From the NCBI RefSeq assembly GCF_037963865.1, contig NZ_CP150170.1, positions 1,550,001 through 1,614,000 of the forward strand: 64,000 nt of DNA, read 5' to 3'. Made by a program: the position numbers and the translations under genes. The notes under the pieces were generated by a model, which saw only the letters and a list, made by a program, of their open reading frames with translations, was not told where the DNA came from and made no database searches. Of the stretch, positions 51,199 to 59,551 are shown in pieces. Each line of letters begins with the position of its first letter. Within the stretch, counting starts at the first letter, position 1. This DNA is from Paenibacillus sp. FSL R10-2734. Its GTDB lineage: Bacteria; Bacillota; Bacilli; Paenibacillales; Paenibacillaceae.

Positions 51199-52746
51199 AT
51201 GGCAGGTATGAAAAAAAGACTAGTTTTGCTCCTATCGCTGGTAGCTGTAATGCTGATTTCTGCATGCGGCGCGGGAGAGAGTCAGAAACAGGCTTCACCT
51301 TCCCCTAGTACTAGCGATTCGAGTAGTGCACCTCAAGAAGTGGTTGAGCTTACGATGCTTGTGAATCATCCTTGGTGGCCATTTAAAGAGTGGAAAGGTA
51401 AAATTCCTGAAGAAATTACAAAGAAGACTGGTGTTAAACTCAACATTCAGGTTGCTGTTGACGATAAGCAGCTTCCGCTTCTTATTGCATCAGGGGAGTT
51501 ACCCGACTTGGTATACACCTCTTCGGAGTTGACACGTTTAGCTAACTCAGAAATATCATATCCTTGGAATGAGCTTATCTCCAAATATGCTCCTGACTTT
51601 AAAATTGACGAAAGTAGAACTGGTGTTAATACGATGCCAGATGGCAATTTCTATACAATCAAGAATAGCTTTTCGACAGAACAGGAATGGAATGATACCC
51701 CGAAAGCTTTACCTGGTGGCTCAGGATTAGCCTTCAGACAAGACATTATGGAAGAGTTAGGCAATCCTAAAATGGATTCACTTGAGGATCTGCATCAGAT
51801 TTTGCTGTCTGTCAAACAAAAGTACCCAGAAATGACGCCGATTCTTTTTGATAAAGATCAAATAGGACAATTCTTCCGCATTAACTTTGGTCTCAAGAGA
51901 AATAGCGGTTTTATCGATCAAGGTGGGAACGCAGTTCATTATCTAAAAGATCCTAATTATAGGGAATATTATCTGTACATGAATCAGCTCTATCGTGAAA
52001 AATTAATGAGTTCTGAGAATTTCACATTCAAAGATGCTCAGCAGGATGACCAGTATGGTCTTAACGGGCAAGTATTTGCATTGGGTGGAATGATTGCGGA
52101 TACGATTAATGCTCAATTAAAGACACTAAATAAGGATTTTAGCTTCAATATGGTCTCTAAGGTATTAAGTGAAAAAGCAGGAACACCTATGGGAGGTTCC
52201 GGATGGTCTGGAGTGTACATCACTAAAAATAATAAAAATGTTGAAGCCTCTATTAAATTCATGCAGTTCATGCTTAGTGAAGAAGGCCAACGTTTAGGTG
52301 TGTGGGGAATTGAAGGAGAAGACTGGACATGGAATGATGCAGAGAATTATCCAGTGATGAACTATGATATGAATGATGCAGAGGCCCAGAAGCAGTTTGG
52401 TTATGTTTATTGGGGATTGCTTGGTAGTAGTGGTGTTACGGAAGCACTCCAACGCTTTGATCCAAAAACATTGCAAACGCAGTGGGGTCTTGCTCTTAGG
52501 GATACGTTGAAATTTAACCCTGCACTTGGTCTTGTAGTTACAAACCCCGATACGGAAGAGCAAGTTATTGAGACCCAAATTAAAAACATGATTGCGACAG
52601 AGGAATTGAAAATTTACATGGCCAAATCCGCAGAAGAGGCAAGTAAGGAATATGACAATGTAATTGCAAAAATGGAAAGTATGGGACTTAGCAAACTAGA
52701 AGCTTGGGCAACTGCCCAGTATAAGGAATATCAGAAAAATTTCTAG
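51199..52746 (+). CDS. Second sugar ABC importer, substrate-binding lipoprotein
   Basis: 515 residues. Lipoprotein signal MAGMKKRLVLLLSLVAVMLI with lipobox ISAC (Cys23), then a Ser/Pro-rich linker. The extracellular binding domain (VDDKQLPLLIASGELPDLVY; GGSGWSGVYITKNNKNVEAS) is of the type 1 oligosaccharide-binding class used with LplB/LplC permeases. ATG 51199 follows GAGGAGGCCACAGT. It is the last gene of the importer operon and ends before a long perfect hairpin. Ligand unknown; the neighbouring GH106-like and GH95 enzymes suggest a rhamnose/fucose-bearing oligosaccharide. Confidence 0.9.
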   Translation: MAGMKKRLVLLLSLVAVMLISACGAGESQKQASPSPSTSDSSSAPQEVVELTMLVNHPWWPFKEWKGKIPEEITKKTGVKLNIQVAVDDKQLPLLIASGELPDLVYTSSELTRLANSEISYPWNELISKYAPDFKIDESRTGVNTMPDGNFYTIKNSFSTEQEWNDTPKALPGGSGLAFRQDIMEELGNPKMDSLEDLHQILLSVKQKYPEMTPILFDKDQIGQFFRINFGLKRNSGFIDQGGNAVHYLKDPNYREYYLYMNQLYREKLMSSENFTFKDAQQDDQYGLNGQVFALGGMIADTINAQLKTLNKDFSFNMVSKVLSEKAGTPMGGSGWSGVYITKNNKNVEASIKFMQFMLSEEGQRLGVWGIEGEDWTWNDAENYPVMNYDMNDAEAQKQFGYVYWGLLGSSGVTEALQRFDPKTLQTQWGLALRDTLKFNPALGLVVTNPDTEEQVIETQIKNMIATEELKIYMAKSAEEASKEYDNVIAKMESMGLSKLEAWATAQYKEYQKNF

Positions 52747-52778
52747 CATGAGATTCATTGTAATTGAAATTAGATAGA

Positions 52779-52827
52779 GTAGCACAGTAATACGGACTCT
52801 CTCAAGGGGTCCGTATTACTGTGCTAC
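52779..52827 (+). terminator. 19-bp perfect hairpin after the importer lipoprotein gene
   Basis: GTAGCACAGTAATACGGAC (52779-52797) pairs without mismatch with the stretch at 52809-52827; loop 11 bases; no T-run follows (ACTTAG). It probably ends the importer transcript or protects its 3' end while the glycosidase gene is expressed separately. Confidence 0.7.
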
Positions 52828-52879
52828 TTAGTAAACTTTATGGCCTGCAAAGTATTGATGAATGAGGGGGATATTTCGG

Positions 52880-55800
52880 ATGAACATGAACGAATTGAGA
52901 GAGCAATTTCGTATAGCGAACCCCGACTATGGACCTTTACCATTCTGGTGGTGGAGTGCAGAGGAGATTACGGCTGAACGAATCGTTTGGCAATTACAGA
53001 AATTTCATGCAGGCGGACTTCGTAATATCGGTATCATTAATATTGCTCCAACGGGACCACAATATGGAAGCGTCAGCGATAATCCCATTCATTTCTCGGA
53101 ACGCTGGTGGAGCATGTTTGAAGTAGCTTTGCGTGAAGCGCAACGTTTAGGAATGCGTCTTTTTTTCTATGATCAAATCGGTTTCTCAGGGACGAATATT
53201 CCATCAGAACTCGTAACCGCGAACCCGGAATTTTCGGGCTATGGCTTACGGCGTACAAGTGTAGGAGAACCATTACCCCATGGTGCACAAATCCTTACTG
53301 AATCAGGTGAGTATATATATTTTACAATTCGGTACGGTTTTAACTGGCTTGACCCAACTGCAACTGAAGTTTTGTTAAATAGGATTCACGGTGAATATGA
53401 GCGAAGATTTCCTAATGATCTAGGGCAAACGATTGGTGGTAGCTTTCAAGATGAACTCCCTCCTCTACCCTTGTGGACGTTAGAATTACCTGAAGATTAC
53501 AAAAAACGATATGGGGAAGATTTAATTACAGATCTGCCGTTGTTATTTGATGAATCTTCACGTTCTGCTACTGTTCGTAGGCGGGTATATCATTTAGCGG
53601 CTGAATATGCTGAACGAGCTCTATTCATTCCACTTTCAAACTGGCATGAAAAATACAATATGCTCATCTGTTGCGATCAAGCTGGACCCGCTAGGAGAGC
53701 AGACGTACATGGTGCCCAAAGGCTGTACTTGGATTATTTTCGTACCCATCGTTGGTATAATTCCGCCGGAAGTGATATGGATGGTGAAATTAAGCCTCAC
53801 TCTTCAATGGTACATCTACATGGTGGGAAGCGCGTGTTTCTGGAGGCCTTTCACACCAGTGGATGGGGCGGAACACTTGAGGAGACACTTCATTGGTTAA
53901 TTCCATGGTTTCAAGCCGGTGTAACATTATATAGTCCACACGCCGTATACTACAGCACACGGGGGGGCTGGTGGGAGTGGGCACCACCAGATACTGGTTG
54001 GAGGCAACCATATTACGAACACTACAAGATCTTTGCCGACACCATTAGCAGAATCTGCTGTTTGTTAAGCGAGGGTTCACATGTCGCCGACATTGCGATT
54101 CATTACCCATCGTATGCGGCAAGTGGTTATATGTCTCTTTCAGATGGGGGGCCGTTGGAGCATCCAATGGTTGTAGCCAATAAAATGCCACATGATGCAC
54201 TGAATCATATTCATAATACTTATGTTCGGTTGACAGGTAGATGGAGTCGGAGAGAACAACGTAACTTGGGGGCACTAAGGGAAGCCTTTTATGATTATGA
54301 TATTATCGATGATTCAGCGATTGAGAAATCACAAGTATTGAGTGGGAAACTGCACATAGCCAATGAGGCATTCTCTGTCATGTTACTTTGTGGAACAACA
54401 GAAATGGAAGCAAAAGCTAAACACCGTGTAGAAGAGTGGATTAGAAGCGGTGGATTAGTCATTGTAGTTGATTGTTTAGAGGGGCAAGAGACAATTGAAG
54501 GAGCGGTATATGTAAAAACCGCCGAAGAGTCAATCGCATTCATTGAAGCAAATGTTAATAGACGAATAGAAGGAGACGGAATGAGTCTTCATCGGCGTAC
54601 GGAAGATACGGATATTTTTCTTCTTCTGCCAAAGGATGGTGAACTACTTCGAATGCATCAGCCTGCAACTCCGAATACGACGGAGATTCCACCAGCAAGT
54701 TACCGCTTGCGGACTTCTGGAACCCCCCAGGAATGGGATCCCGTAAGTGGTGACATCGTAGACATTCCATTTAAACGATACGGGGAATGGATTGAGATCG
54801 AGGTTAACTTTGGAAATTGGCCCGCTTCGTTAATCGTATGCTCCGAATCTAAAGGTACAAATGATCATACGACGAATTGTGGTATAGAGCCGAATATAAA
54901 GCCGGCACAAGTAACAAAACACGAAATTCCAGCTACCTCATGGCAAGTAAGAGCTATTTCAACACTTGATAATCTTTATGGTGATTTTGACCTCCACGGT
55001 GAAGTGAGTAAAGAATTATCGATCGAAACTCGTCGCATAAGGGTTCATACGGAAAGTGGAGAGGAGTCAGGTGAGCAAACCGGCTGGTATGAAGTCGGGT
55101 ATGACGATTCAGCATGGAAATTACAGTTATGGAGCGAAGCCGATTATTGGATGGCGTCAAAAGGAGATCAGTATGATCCCGCATATGCTTGGCCCATTAC
55201 ATATTCAACAATACTTGGTGATATGAGCTTCCGAACTTGGGCAGGTCGGATGGGCAGGGTGCCTCGCAGATTTTTAAACCTAGGTTTACTGAATGTTCAT
55301 GAGAGTGTGTGCGCAGTGACGAATATTATGGCTCCATTATATGGAGAATATTGGATGAGAGTGGAGAGTAATGCTAACATCCAAGCTGAAGTAAATGGGA
55401 AATCTATAGGATGGAAAGGCGGTCCTGAGGAGCAAACAGCATGGATAAGATTAGAGGAAGGTGCGAATAGTCTTAAGCTATGTGCGAGGGCGGTAACCAC
55501 AGGAATTGTTCGTGCAGCAGTCGAAGTGAATGTGCAGGATCGCCCCGCTTTACCTAAGTGGATTCATCCTAAAAAAATGGATGCCGACGCTTTTCTCATG
55601 AAGACGATTCATGTAAAAGATCGTTCGCTCAAACAAGTTCGAATGGTGTTCGCTGCAAGAGGAAGGGTCGTCTTAGTCGTTAACGATAACAAAATCATTG
55701 AGCATGGTGACTTTAATCCCTATATTCGTCAAGGGCAAGAATTACTCGATCTGACACCTTACTTACAGCAAGGAATGAATACAGTTAAATTTGTGTTTCC

Positions 55801-56707
55801 TGAAGGAGTAGGCGAGGTGTTTGCAGATGGAATTATGGAATGGGAAGATGGTGAGGAGGAAGTATTCTGTACAGGAGAACAGTGGAAGGATGAAGAGGGT
55901 AATTTGGCTGAGATCCTTCATGAAGCAGTATTACAATTTGCTGAGACGGAATCCCTTTGGCTGAAGGATCGAGACCATCCGCTTCCTGGTATTGGTTGGC
56001 TTATGCCTCATGCTGTGCCAAGTCCTACACCACTCCCATTTCTTCGAGATCCGAGAGTTGCTGGTAAGCCCATTTGGTTAAGATTCACCTTACCTGCTGG
56101 AGCATTTCGGATGAAATTATTATGTAAAGGAAATTACAGGGTCTGGATCGAGGGAGAGGAAATAGCGATCAGTGAAGATATCATTCACTTTCCAGTTAAG
56201 TCAGCACATTCACAAGCAGCTGTTCGTATTGAGCCCAATGATTTAAGTACAGAGGCAGATGTACTACTTGCGCCCATTCGCTTCGAAACGGCAGAAGTGA
56301 ATGGAAGGCTAGGGGATTGGCGGAGTGCACTAAACTTACCTCATCATAGTGGTGTTGTAGAATATGCATCAACTGTCTCTCTCCAAGGAAACAGGCATGT
56401 TATATTAGATTTAGGTCACGTTCGGGGAACCGCAGAATGTTGGCTCAATGGAAAATCACTAGGGGTTCGAGCTTGGAGACCCTACAATTTTGATCTTGGA
56501 AATAACCTGCCAGCTGGGGATTATCATTTGCGTATACGTGTAACGAACACACTCGGTACGCATTATGAAGATGGCAAGCCGACAAGTAATGTCGGCGGCA
56601 ATCCAGACCCTAAGGTCACTTATTGGGATGTTAATGTAAGTTCAAAGTTACAATCTGAATTTGCATCCGGGGGGCTATATGGTCCTGTTTATGTAATTGA
56701 AGGTTAA
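52880..56707 (+). CDS. GH106-like large glycoside hydrolase, 1275 aa
   Basis: Cytoplasmic protein without a signal peptide. ATG 52880 is 9 bases after GAGGGGG; the earlier ATG at 52862 contains that site. It is a distant paralogue of the 1028-residue enzyme at 21964. The barrel begins DYGPLPFWWWSAEEITAERI, and candidate catalytic acids are Glu192 (GSFQDELPP) and Glu322 (VFLEAFHTSGWG), spaced 130 residues apart. The C-terminal half is beta-rich, with galactose-binding-like modules such as CWLNGKSLGVRAWRPYNFDL. A YesM/YesN pair and a GH95 enzyme follow. It may remove rhamnose-type residues from the imported glycan. Family placement rests on N-terminal resemblance and spacing, so bond specificity is open. 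Confidence 0.65.
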   Translation: MNMNELREQFRIANPDYGPLPFWWWSAEEITAERIVWQLQKFHAGGLRNIGIINIAPTGPQYGSVSDNPIHFSERWWSMFEVALREAQRLGMRLFFYDQIGFSGTNIPSELVTANPEFSGYGLRRTSVGEPLPHGAQILTESGEYIYFTIRYGFNWLDPTATEVLLNRIHGEYERRFPNDLGQTIGGSFQDELPPLPLWTLELPEDYKKRYGEDLITDLPLLFDESSRSATVRRRVYHLAAEYAERALFIPLSNWHEKYNMLICCDQAGPARRADVHGAQRLYLDYFRTHRWYNSAGSDMDGEIKPHSSMVHLHGGKRVFLEAFHTSGWGGTLEETLHWLIPWFQAGVTLYSPHAVYYSTRGGWWEWAPPDTGWRQPYYEHYKIFADTISRICCLLSEGSHVADIAIHYPSYAASGYMSLSDGGPLEHPMVVANKMPHDALNHIHNTYVRLTGRWSRREQRNLGALREAFYDYDIIDDSAIEKSQVLSGKLHIANEAFSVMLLCGTTEMEAKAKHRVEEWIRSGGLVIVVDCLEGQETIEGAVYVKTAEESIAFIEANVNRRIEGDGMSLHRRTEDTDIFLLLPKDGELLRMHQPATPNTTEIPPASYRLRTSGTPQEWDPVSGDIVDIPFKRYGEWIEIEVNFGNWPASLIVCSESKGTNDHTTNCGIEPNIKPAQVTKHEIPATSWQVRAISTLDNLYGDFDLHGEVSKELSIETRRIRVHTESGEESGEQTGWYEVGYDDSAWKLQLWSEADYWMASKGDQYDPAYAWPITYSTILGDMSFRTWAGRMGRVPRRFLNLGLLNVHESVCAVTNIMAPLYGEYWMRVESNANIQAEVNGKSIGWKGGPEEQTAWIRLEEGANSLKLCARAVTTGIVRAAVEVNVQDRPALPKWIHPKKMDADAFLMKTIHVKDRSLKQVRMVFAARGRVVLVVNDNKIIEHGDFNPYIRQGQELLDLTPYLQQGMNTVKFVFPEGVGEVFADGIMEWEDGEEEVFCTGEQWKDEEGNLAEILHEAVLQFAETESLWLKDRDHPLPGIGWLMPHAVPSPTPLPFLRDPRVAGKPIWLRFTLPAGAFRMKLLCKGNYRVWIEGEEIAISEDIIHFPVKSAHSQAAVRIEPNDLSTEADVLLAPIRFETAEVNGRLGDWRSALNLPHHSGVVEYASTVSLQGNRHVILDLGHVRGTAECWLNGKSLGVRAWRPYNFDLGNNLPAGDYHLRIRVTNTLGTHYEDGKPTSNVGGNPDPKVTYWDVNVSSKLQSEFASGGLYGPVYVIEG

Positions 56708-56757
56708 TTTAACCATGGGAATATTGTATAATTGAATTGTAATTATTGGAATAAAAA

Positions 56758-56773
56758 ATGTAAGCGCTTAGAA
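56758..56773 (+). promoter_or_regulatory. cre-like site before the kinase gene
   Basis: ATGTAAGCGCTTAGAA has a perfect TAAGCGCTTA core, the classic CcpA-type half-site palindrome. It lies 35 bases before the kinase start. Confidence 0.6.
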
Positions 56774-56808
56774 CTTATGCATTTACAACCAAATTTAATC
56801 AAAAAGCA

Positions 56809-58608
56809 GTGATTGTTATGATGAAATTTACCGTGTTAACCTTGTTAAAGACGAAGTTAAGCGGGATGCAATTAGTGAAAAAAATGGTGTGGGGCTATAT
56901 TCTGCTCGTTTTTTTACCAATTATTATTTTTGGTTGTTATTTTTCTATTCAATTATACGAGAATATGCTTGCAGATTATTCTAGAAACAAACAACAGCTA
57001 ATCAAGCAGGCGGATGACAGTTTCAATGTTAGTCTGGAGCAAGTGAAGTCCATTCATTCCTTGTTCCAATATAATTCTGAGGTTAATGATTATCTTAGTG
57101 GGTTTCATTTAACTGAAGCTGATCAGGTATACCAATACTTGAAGAACATCCGCCCTATTTTTTCGTTCTCTTATTCAAGCAATGAGGCGATCAAGTCAAT
57201 TCGATTATATAGAACAGTTGAATCCGTTATCCCCGTGTATGATGAGGTCATGAGCATTGAGGAATTTCCTCATCCAGAAATTATTACGCGTATGGAGCAG
57301 TTGAAGATTAATCAAGGCATGTGGCTCGCAATGGATAAAGTCGGTGAAACGGGATTCCCTTATCTCGCTTACTATCAAAGGGTTTATAATGCTGGTTATA
57401 CGAAGCAGCTTGCAATTTTGGAATTGGTTGTCGATGATCGCATTCTTGCCAGTTTTCTGAAAGTAGCTAATTCTAATAGTCATGTCACTCCACGAATTGC
57501 TCGAAACGGGGAGATCCTCTTCAGTGAAAGCACACATAATGACGATGAACGGTTAAGGGAAATATCATTATCGAATGGAAAAACAAAGAACTATTGGAAG
57601 GAGGGCGATTTGCTAGTAAATGTCTTGAATCGCTCTGATCCTCAACTTACTTTTTATTTTTTTACGCCGTTACAAGAAATGTTTTCAAACTTTCGTAATA
57701 AGGCGATTATAGGTGGAATCCTGCTCTTTGTTTTGTTAATCCTGCTCTCATTGCTTTATTACGTAGTCGCAACAATTTTGACGCGGCGGATTTTAAAACT
57801 TGCTAAACATATGCGTAGTGTAGGTGAGAATAATTTAAGCCTGTATCAGAGTGAGAAAGCCAAAGATGAAATTGGCTTTCTTGCATATTCTTTTAATACG
57901 ATGATATATCGCATCGAAGAGCTAGTCAGCAAAGTACAGAAGGCAGAATCTATGAAAAGAGAAGCGGATTATATGGTATTGCAGGCACAAATTAAGCCTC
58001 ATTTCTTATATAACACGCTAGAATCTATTCGTATGCTAGCTGAGCTAAACGATGATCAGGAAGTTGTTGATGCAACCTATACGCTTGGAAAACTGTTAAG
58101 ATATACATTGTCGTCGGGGCAGAATGAAACGCTGCTTCAGGATGAAATTAACAACATACATCATTATTTGGATATTTATAAGCTTCGAATGTTAGAACAA
58201 CTAGTATTTGAGATCCGAATAGAAGCAGATTTGCGAGATGTTTATTGCCCCAAATTTATTCTCCAGCCCTTAGTAGAAAATTGCATTCATCATGGCATTT
58301 CTAAACATGGTGAACAGGGTGTTATCAAGTTAACTGTCACGGATATAGGAAGGTTTTTTCAAATTACAATAACAGATAATGGAGTCGGTATCTCTGAAGA
58401 GAGACTTGCTGTTGTCCAAGGTGTTATTGACAATCGAATAGATCGTGGTGAATTACAGACAGAGGATTCAGGATTCGGTATTTATAATGTTAGCGAGCGA
58501 ATCAAGATGTATTATGGAGAAAGCTCTGGTCTTTGTGTTCAAAGTATACTCGGTGAGGGCACTGTTTACGTAGTAAGGTTACTTAAAAAGGGGGGGGCGC
58601 ATGATTAA
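56809..58608 (+). CDS. YesM-like sensor histidine kinase (second)
   Basis: 599 residues from GTG 56809; ATGs at 56818 and 56821 are equally possible because no ribosome site is visible. Spans at about 27-49 and 299-323 enclose an outer sensing domain, then HAMP (LAKHMRSVGENNLSLYQSEK). The His_kinase box is VLQAQIKPHFLYNTLESIRM with His398. ATP-binding parts include FILQPLVENCIHHGI and ITDNGVGISEERL, with the G2 loop GFGIYNVSERIKMYYG. It overlaps the response regulator by 8 bases. It is preceded by a cre-like site and sits between two glycosidase genes, so it probably senses the same glycan. Confidence 0.9.
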   Translation: MIVMMKFTVLTLLKTKLSGMQLVKKMVWGYILLVFLPIIIFGCYFSIQLYENMLADYSRNKQQLIKQADDSFNVSLEQVKSIHSLFQYNSEVNDYLSGFHLTEADQVYQYLKNIRPIFSFSYSSNEAIKSIRLYRTVESVIPVYDEVMSIEEFPHPEIITRMEQLKINQGMWLAMDKVGETGFPYLAYYQRVYNAGYTKQLAILELVVDDRILASFLKVANSNSHVTPRIARNGEILFSESTHNDDERLREISLSNGKTKNYWKEGDLLVNVLNRSDPQLTFYFFTPLQEMFSNFRNKAIIGGILLFVLLILLSLLYYVVATILTRRILKLAKHMRSVGENNLSLYQSEKAKDEIGFLAYSFNTMIYRIEELVSKVQKAESMKREADYMVLQAQIKPHFLYNTLESIRMLAELNDDQEVVDATYTLGKLLRYTLSSGQNETLLQDEINNIHHYLDIYKLRMLEQLVFEIRIEADLRDVYCPKFILQPLVENCIHHGISKHGEQGVIKLTVTDIGRFFQITITDNGVGISEERLAVVQGVIDNRIDRGELQTEDSGFGIYNVSERIKMYYGESSGLCVQSILGEGTVYVVRLLKKGGAHD

Positions 58609-59389
58609 CTTGATGATTGTTGATGATGAACCTTTTATGCTTAAGGGACTGCAGCATATCATTGAAAAGGGGAATACTCCCTGCTCTCAAGTGGTGAAGG
58701 CTTCAGATGGCACGGAAGCACTCGAAAAGCTTGGAAGTTTCAGGCCCGACTTACTAATTACAGATATTCATATGCCTAAAATGAATGGTTTGGAATTAAT
58801 CCGCGCAGCGAAAGAAAAAAATCTTTGTAATCGATTTATTATCCTGTCTGGCTATGATGATACGAAATATATGAGGCAGGCCATTCAATGTCAGGTTATA
58901 GATTATTTAATGAAGCCAATTGATAAAGCGGAACTCTATGACATACTGAATAAGATATCCTTTGATGTACTTAAATCCAGGTCTACCCCTACAGTTCCTA
59001 AACAGGCTGTTCCTATTGTAAGTGAACCTAAGTTGGACACACTCTATACGAATCAAATGTCTAGTAATGTGAAGAGAATAATCCAATACATTGAACTCCA
59101 TTATACACATGACATTTCACTTGATCAGATTGCTGATCATGTCCTGTTGAACCCCAATTATATTAGCTCGCTTTTTCGCAAGGAAACAGGCCTAACCTTT
59201 ATTCATTTTTTACACTTATATCGAATTAAGAAAGCGAAAGAGATGATGCTCATGGATACGGGGCTGTCATTTCATAAAATTTCGGAGCAGGTTGGCTATG
59301 AGAGTGTTAGGCACTTCTTTAATGTATTCAAAAAATACAGCGGCGTAACTCCAGGAGAATACAGGGGGCTTTTTACCCCAAATGCGTAA
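58601..59389 (+). CDS. YesN-like response regulator, short form
   Basis: 262 residues. Receiver with IVDDE and phosphoacceptor Asp55 (LLITDIHMPKMNG), LSGYDD, and lysine in YLMKPIDK. The C-terminal AraC-type domain includes DISLDQIADHVLLNPNYISS and FHKISEQVGYESVRHFFNVF, with YSGVTPGEYRGLF at the end. It lacks the roughly 300-residue middle part of the other YesN-type regulator in this window (30500-32149). ATG 58601 follows GGGGGGG. It probably activates the GH95/SDR genes and the upstream importer. A cre-like site in the gap after it may add glucose repression. Confidence 0.9.
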   Translation: MINLMIVDDEPFMLKGLQHIIEKGNTPCSQVVKASDGTEALEKLGSFRPDLLITDIHMPKMNGLELIRAAKEKNLCNRFIILSGYDDTKYMRQAIQCQVIDYLMKPIDKAELYDILNKISFDVLKSRSTPTVPKQAVPIVSEPKLDTLYTNQMSSNVKRIIQYIELHYTHDISLDQIADHVLLNPNYISSLFRKETGLTFIHFLHLYRIKKAKEMMLMDTGLSFHKISEQVGYESVRHFFNVFKKYSGVTPGEYRGLFTPNA

Positions 59390-59511
59390 TTTTAAAAAAC
59401 GATGCTTGCATGTCATTGGGGACATATTTCTTGTTCGGATACTGTAAAATGAACATTCGAACCTGAAATATGTTCTATTTTACTATGCCAAAAATTCAAT
59501 GATAATGTTGT

Positions 59512-59527
59512 TTGAAAGCGTTTTATC
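59512..59527 (+). promoter_or_regulatory. cre-like site before the GH95 gene
   Basis: TTGAAAGCGTTTTATC fits the CcpA site pattern apart from its last positions. It lies 25 bases before the start of the GH95 gene, at the ribosome-site side of the promoter, where CcpA usually represses. Confidence 0.5.
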
Positions 59528-59551
59528 AGGAAGAACTGGAGGGGAATAATC

